Shown here: positions 31,928 through 33,010 of the stretch, one piece after another
Position numbering within the stretch: the stretch's first letter is position 1
Layout of the letters: each line of letters starts with the position of its first letter
NCBI GenBank assembly: GCA_947293975.1
Contig: CAMYPV010000008.1
Span: forward strand, 1-33,010
Reading direction: 5' to 3'
Length of the DNA: 33,010 nt
From: an uncultured Ezakiella sp.
GTDB taxonomy: Bacteria > Bacillota > Clostridia > Tissierellales > Peptoniphilaceae
Made by a program: the position numbers and the translations under genes
The notes under the pieces: generated by a model
The model's input: the letters and a program-made list of their open reading frames with translations, nothing else
Database searches by the model: none
What the model was told of the DNA's origin: nothing

Positions 31928-32818
31928 ATGACAGTTATTGCTACTTGGGAGATCGCTTTTCAAGGCGTAAAAATCGCAAGGGATTTATTAAAAGAAGGCA
32001 AGAGTTTGGAAGATGCAATCTGCGGATTGATAAATTATATTGAGCTTGAGCCGAGTTTTCACAATGTTGGATATTCAGGTTGGCCAAATCAAGACGGCGT
32101 CGTCGAGCTTGACGCAGCAATTATGAACGGCGACAATCTGAGCTATGGTTCAATTGCGTCGCTTCGCAATGTAAAAACTCCGGTTTCTGTTGCGAGATTG
32201 CTTGTTGACGAACCTTATAATAATTTTTTGGTCGGCGCAGGCGCATACGAATTTGCAATGAAAAACGGATTTAAACACGACGAACTTTTGACAGAGCCAG
32301 CAAAACAACGTTGGCTAGACAAACTTGCCGAAGGTAGAACTGAAATCGAGGGTCACGACACAGTTGGCGCCGTTGTGAGCGGAGGCGGAAGAGTTGTATC
32401 TGCCACATCAACATCAGGGCTATTTATGAAGTGGATGGGAAGAGTTGGCGATTCGCCAATCGTCGGCCCAGGCCTATATGCTGACTCAGACATTGGCGGT
32501 GCAACGGCAACAGGCGTTGGCGAAGATATCATAAAAGGTACGCTCTCATACGAAATCGTAAGGCTTATGGGCGAGGGCAAGAGTCCGATGGAAGCTTGCG
32601 GAATCGCAGTCAAGGGTCTTGACGACAGACTAAGAAGAAAGGGCAAGGAGCCTCGTGAATTCAGCGTGGTCGCATTAAACAAAGACGGCGAGTATGGAGC
32701 TGCATCAAATCGCGAAGAGTTTCCATTCGTGGTATGCACAGGCGACGAAGTCGAGTTCTTGATCTCAAAAGACTTTGGAAAAACAATCGAAAAACGCAAA
32801 TCAAAATTTGACATCTAA
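31928..32818 (+). CDS. N4-(beta-N-acetylglucosaminyl)-L-asparaginase family Ntn-hydrolase
   Basis: A 296-residue precursor of the glycosylasparaginase/isoaspartyl-peptidase family, which cuts itself into two chains and then hydrolyses the amide of asparagine-linked sugars or related aspartyl compounds. The N-terminal chain shows ATWEIAFQGVKIA, VGYSGWPNQDGVVELDAAIMNG and GSIASLRNVKTPVSVAR. The autocleavage site and nucleophile is T145 in EGHDTVGAVV. The second chain has TSTSGLFMKWMGRVGDSPIVGPGLYAD and GGATATGVGEDI. GHDTVG rather than GTVGAV favours the glycosylasparaginase branch over the plant-type asparaginase. No signal peptide is visible, so it is cytosolic. Start with AGGAGG. Monocistronic. 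Confidence 0.88.
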   Translation: MTVIATWEIAFQGVKIARDLLKEGKSLEDAICGLINYIELEPSFHNVGYSGWPNQDGVVELDAAIMNGDNLSYGSIASLRNVKTPVSVARLLVDEPYNNFLVGAGAYEFAMKNGFKHDELLTEPAKQRWLDKLAEGRTEIEGHDTVGAVVSGGGRVVSATSTSGLFMKWMGRVGDSPIVGPGLYADSDIGGATATGVGEDIIKGTLSYEIVRLMGEGKSPMEACGIAVKGLDDRLRRKGKEPREFSVVALNKDGEYGAASNREEFPFVVCTGDEVEFLISKDFGKTIEKRKSKFDI

Positions 32819-32820
32819 CG

Positions 32821-32850
32821 ACAGTCGAGCAAATGCTCGGCTGTTTTTTT
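32821..32850 (+). terminator. Rho-independent terminator
   Basis: ACAGTCGAGC/GCTCGGCTGT stem (one G-U pair) with an AAAT loop and seven T, starting two bases after the stop codon. Confidence 0.88.
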
Positions 32851-32881
32851 ACGAAAACCATAGGAAGTTTTGTATGCTTAG

Positions 32882-32970
32882 CTGCAAAAATGGCACGAAT
32901 ATTTCGGGCAAAAACTGCAAAAAGGATAGGAATATTCTCGAAATACTTGCAAAAATGGCAGGAATGATAT
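32882..32970 (+). repeat. Three imperfect tandem repeats of about 33 bp upstream of the last gene
   Basis: Units beginning TGCAAAAA occur at 32883, 32916 and 32948, spaced 33 and 32 bp. Units 1 and 3 share TGCAAAAATGGCA followed by C/G and GAAT; units 1 and 2 share GAATATT after the core. The third unit overlaps the -35 of the promoter at 32947-32975. The spacing is close to three helical turns, so bound proteins would lie on one face. Confidence 0.6.
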
Positions 32971-32975
32971 AAAAT
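32947..32975 (+). promoter_or_regulatory. Promoter of the gene entering at the right edge
   Basis: TTGCAA (32947-32952), a 17-bp spacer and TAAAAT (32970-32975). The -35 lies inside the third tandem repeat unit. Confidence 0.6.
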
Positions 32976-32992
32976 TAATGTAGGAGGATGTT

Positions 32993-33010
32993 ATGAAGAG
33001 AGAAATAATG
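32993..33010 (+). CDS. Start of an unidentified gene, cut by the window edge
   Basis: ATG at 32993 preceded by a perfect AGGAGG (32983-32988) and a promoter. Only six codons (MKREIM) are inside the window, so nothing can be said of the product. Confidence 0.6.

Overview
The window reads as chromosome of a low-GC Bacillota (Firmicute), most likely an anaerobe of the Clostridia/Tissierellia type. Supporting signs are a Firmicute walRKHIJ-rlmH locus, a ytxH/ytxG pair, an S-layer (SLH) protein, consensus sigma-A promoters and Shine-Dalgarno sites, and an anaerobic (cobalt-early) cobalamin pathway. I cannot name the genus. There is no phage, transposon, CRISPR array or rRNA. No gene-free stretch reaches 300 bases; the longest are 29187-29476 (promoters and leader of the SLH gene) and 3514-3769 (cobalamin riboswitch).

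Layout. 1-3513: a glycerophosphodiester phosphodiesterase, a MalY-type C-S lyase/aminotransferase, a formate/nitrite-family channel on the minus strand and a GNAT acetyltransferase. Between the convergent malY and channel genes lies what looks like a free-standing small RNA gene on the minus strand (promoter 2174-2147, three hairpins, terminator). 3522-17513: a promoter, a cobalamin riboswitch with terminator, and sixteen tightly overlapping genes covering most of the route from sirohydrochlorin to cobalamin: cbiP(short)-cbiB-cbiKL(fused)-cobD-cbiA-cbiCDETFGHJ-cobTUS. 17543-18493: a PsiE-like membrane protein and two tRNA-Arg genes (CCT, CCG). 18574-24196: walR-walK-walH-walI-walJ-rlmH. 24251-27956 (minus): a heterodimeric BmrCD-type ABC exporter. 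28084-29216: ytxH-ytxG behind a sigma-B-like promoter. 29251-32850: a secreted tyrosine-rich SLH protein and a glycosylasparaginase-family hydrolase. 32883-33010: three roughly 33-bp imperfect repeats leading into the promoter and first six codons of a gene that runs off the end.

The most notable point is in the cobalamin operon. Both ATP-dependent amidases seem to have lost the part that takes ammonia from glutamine. CbiP lacks its whole glutamine-amidotransferase domain, yet keeps the synthetase domain and what looks like the family's C-terminal helix. CbiA keeps the domain, but its nucleophile cysteine is replaced by glycine (ECGG becomes YGGG). Together these suggest amidation with free ammonia or with a glutaminase encoded elsewhere. 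Functions not seen here and expected elsewhere include uroporphyrinogen methylation and sirohydrochlorin formation, cobalt uptake, corrinoid adenosylation, alpha-ribazole phosphatase and dimethylbenzimidazole synthesis.
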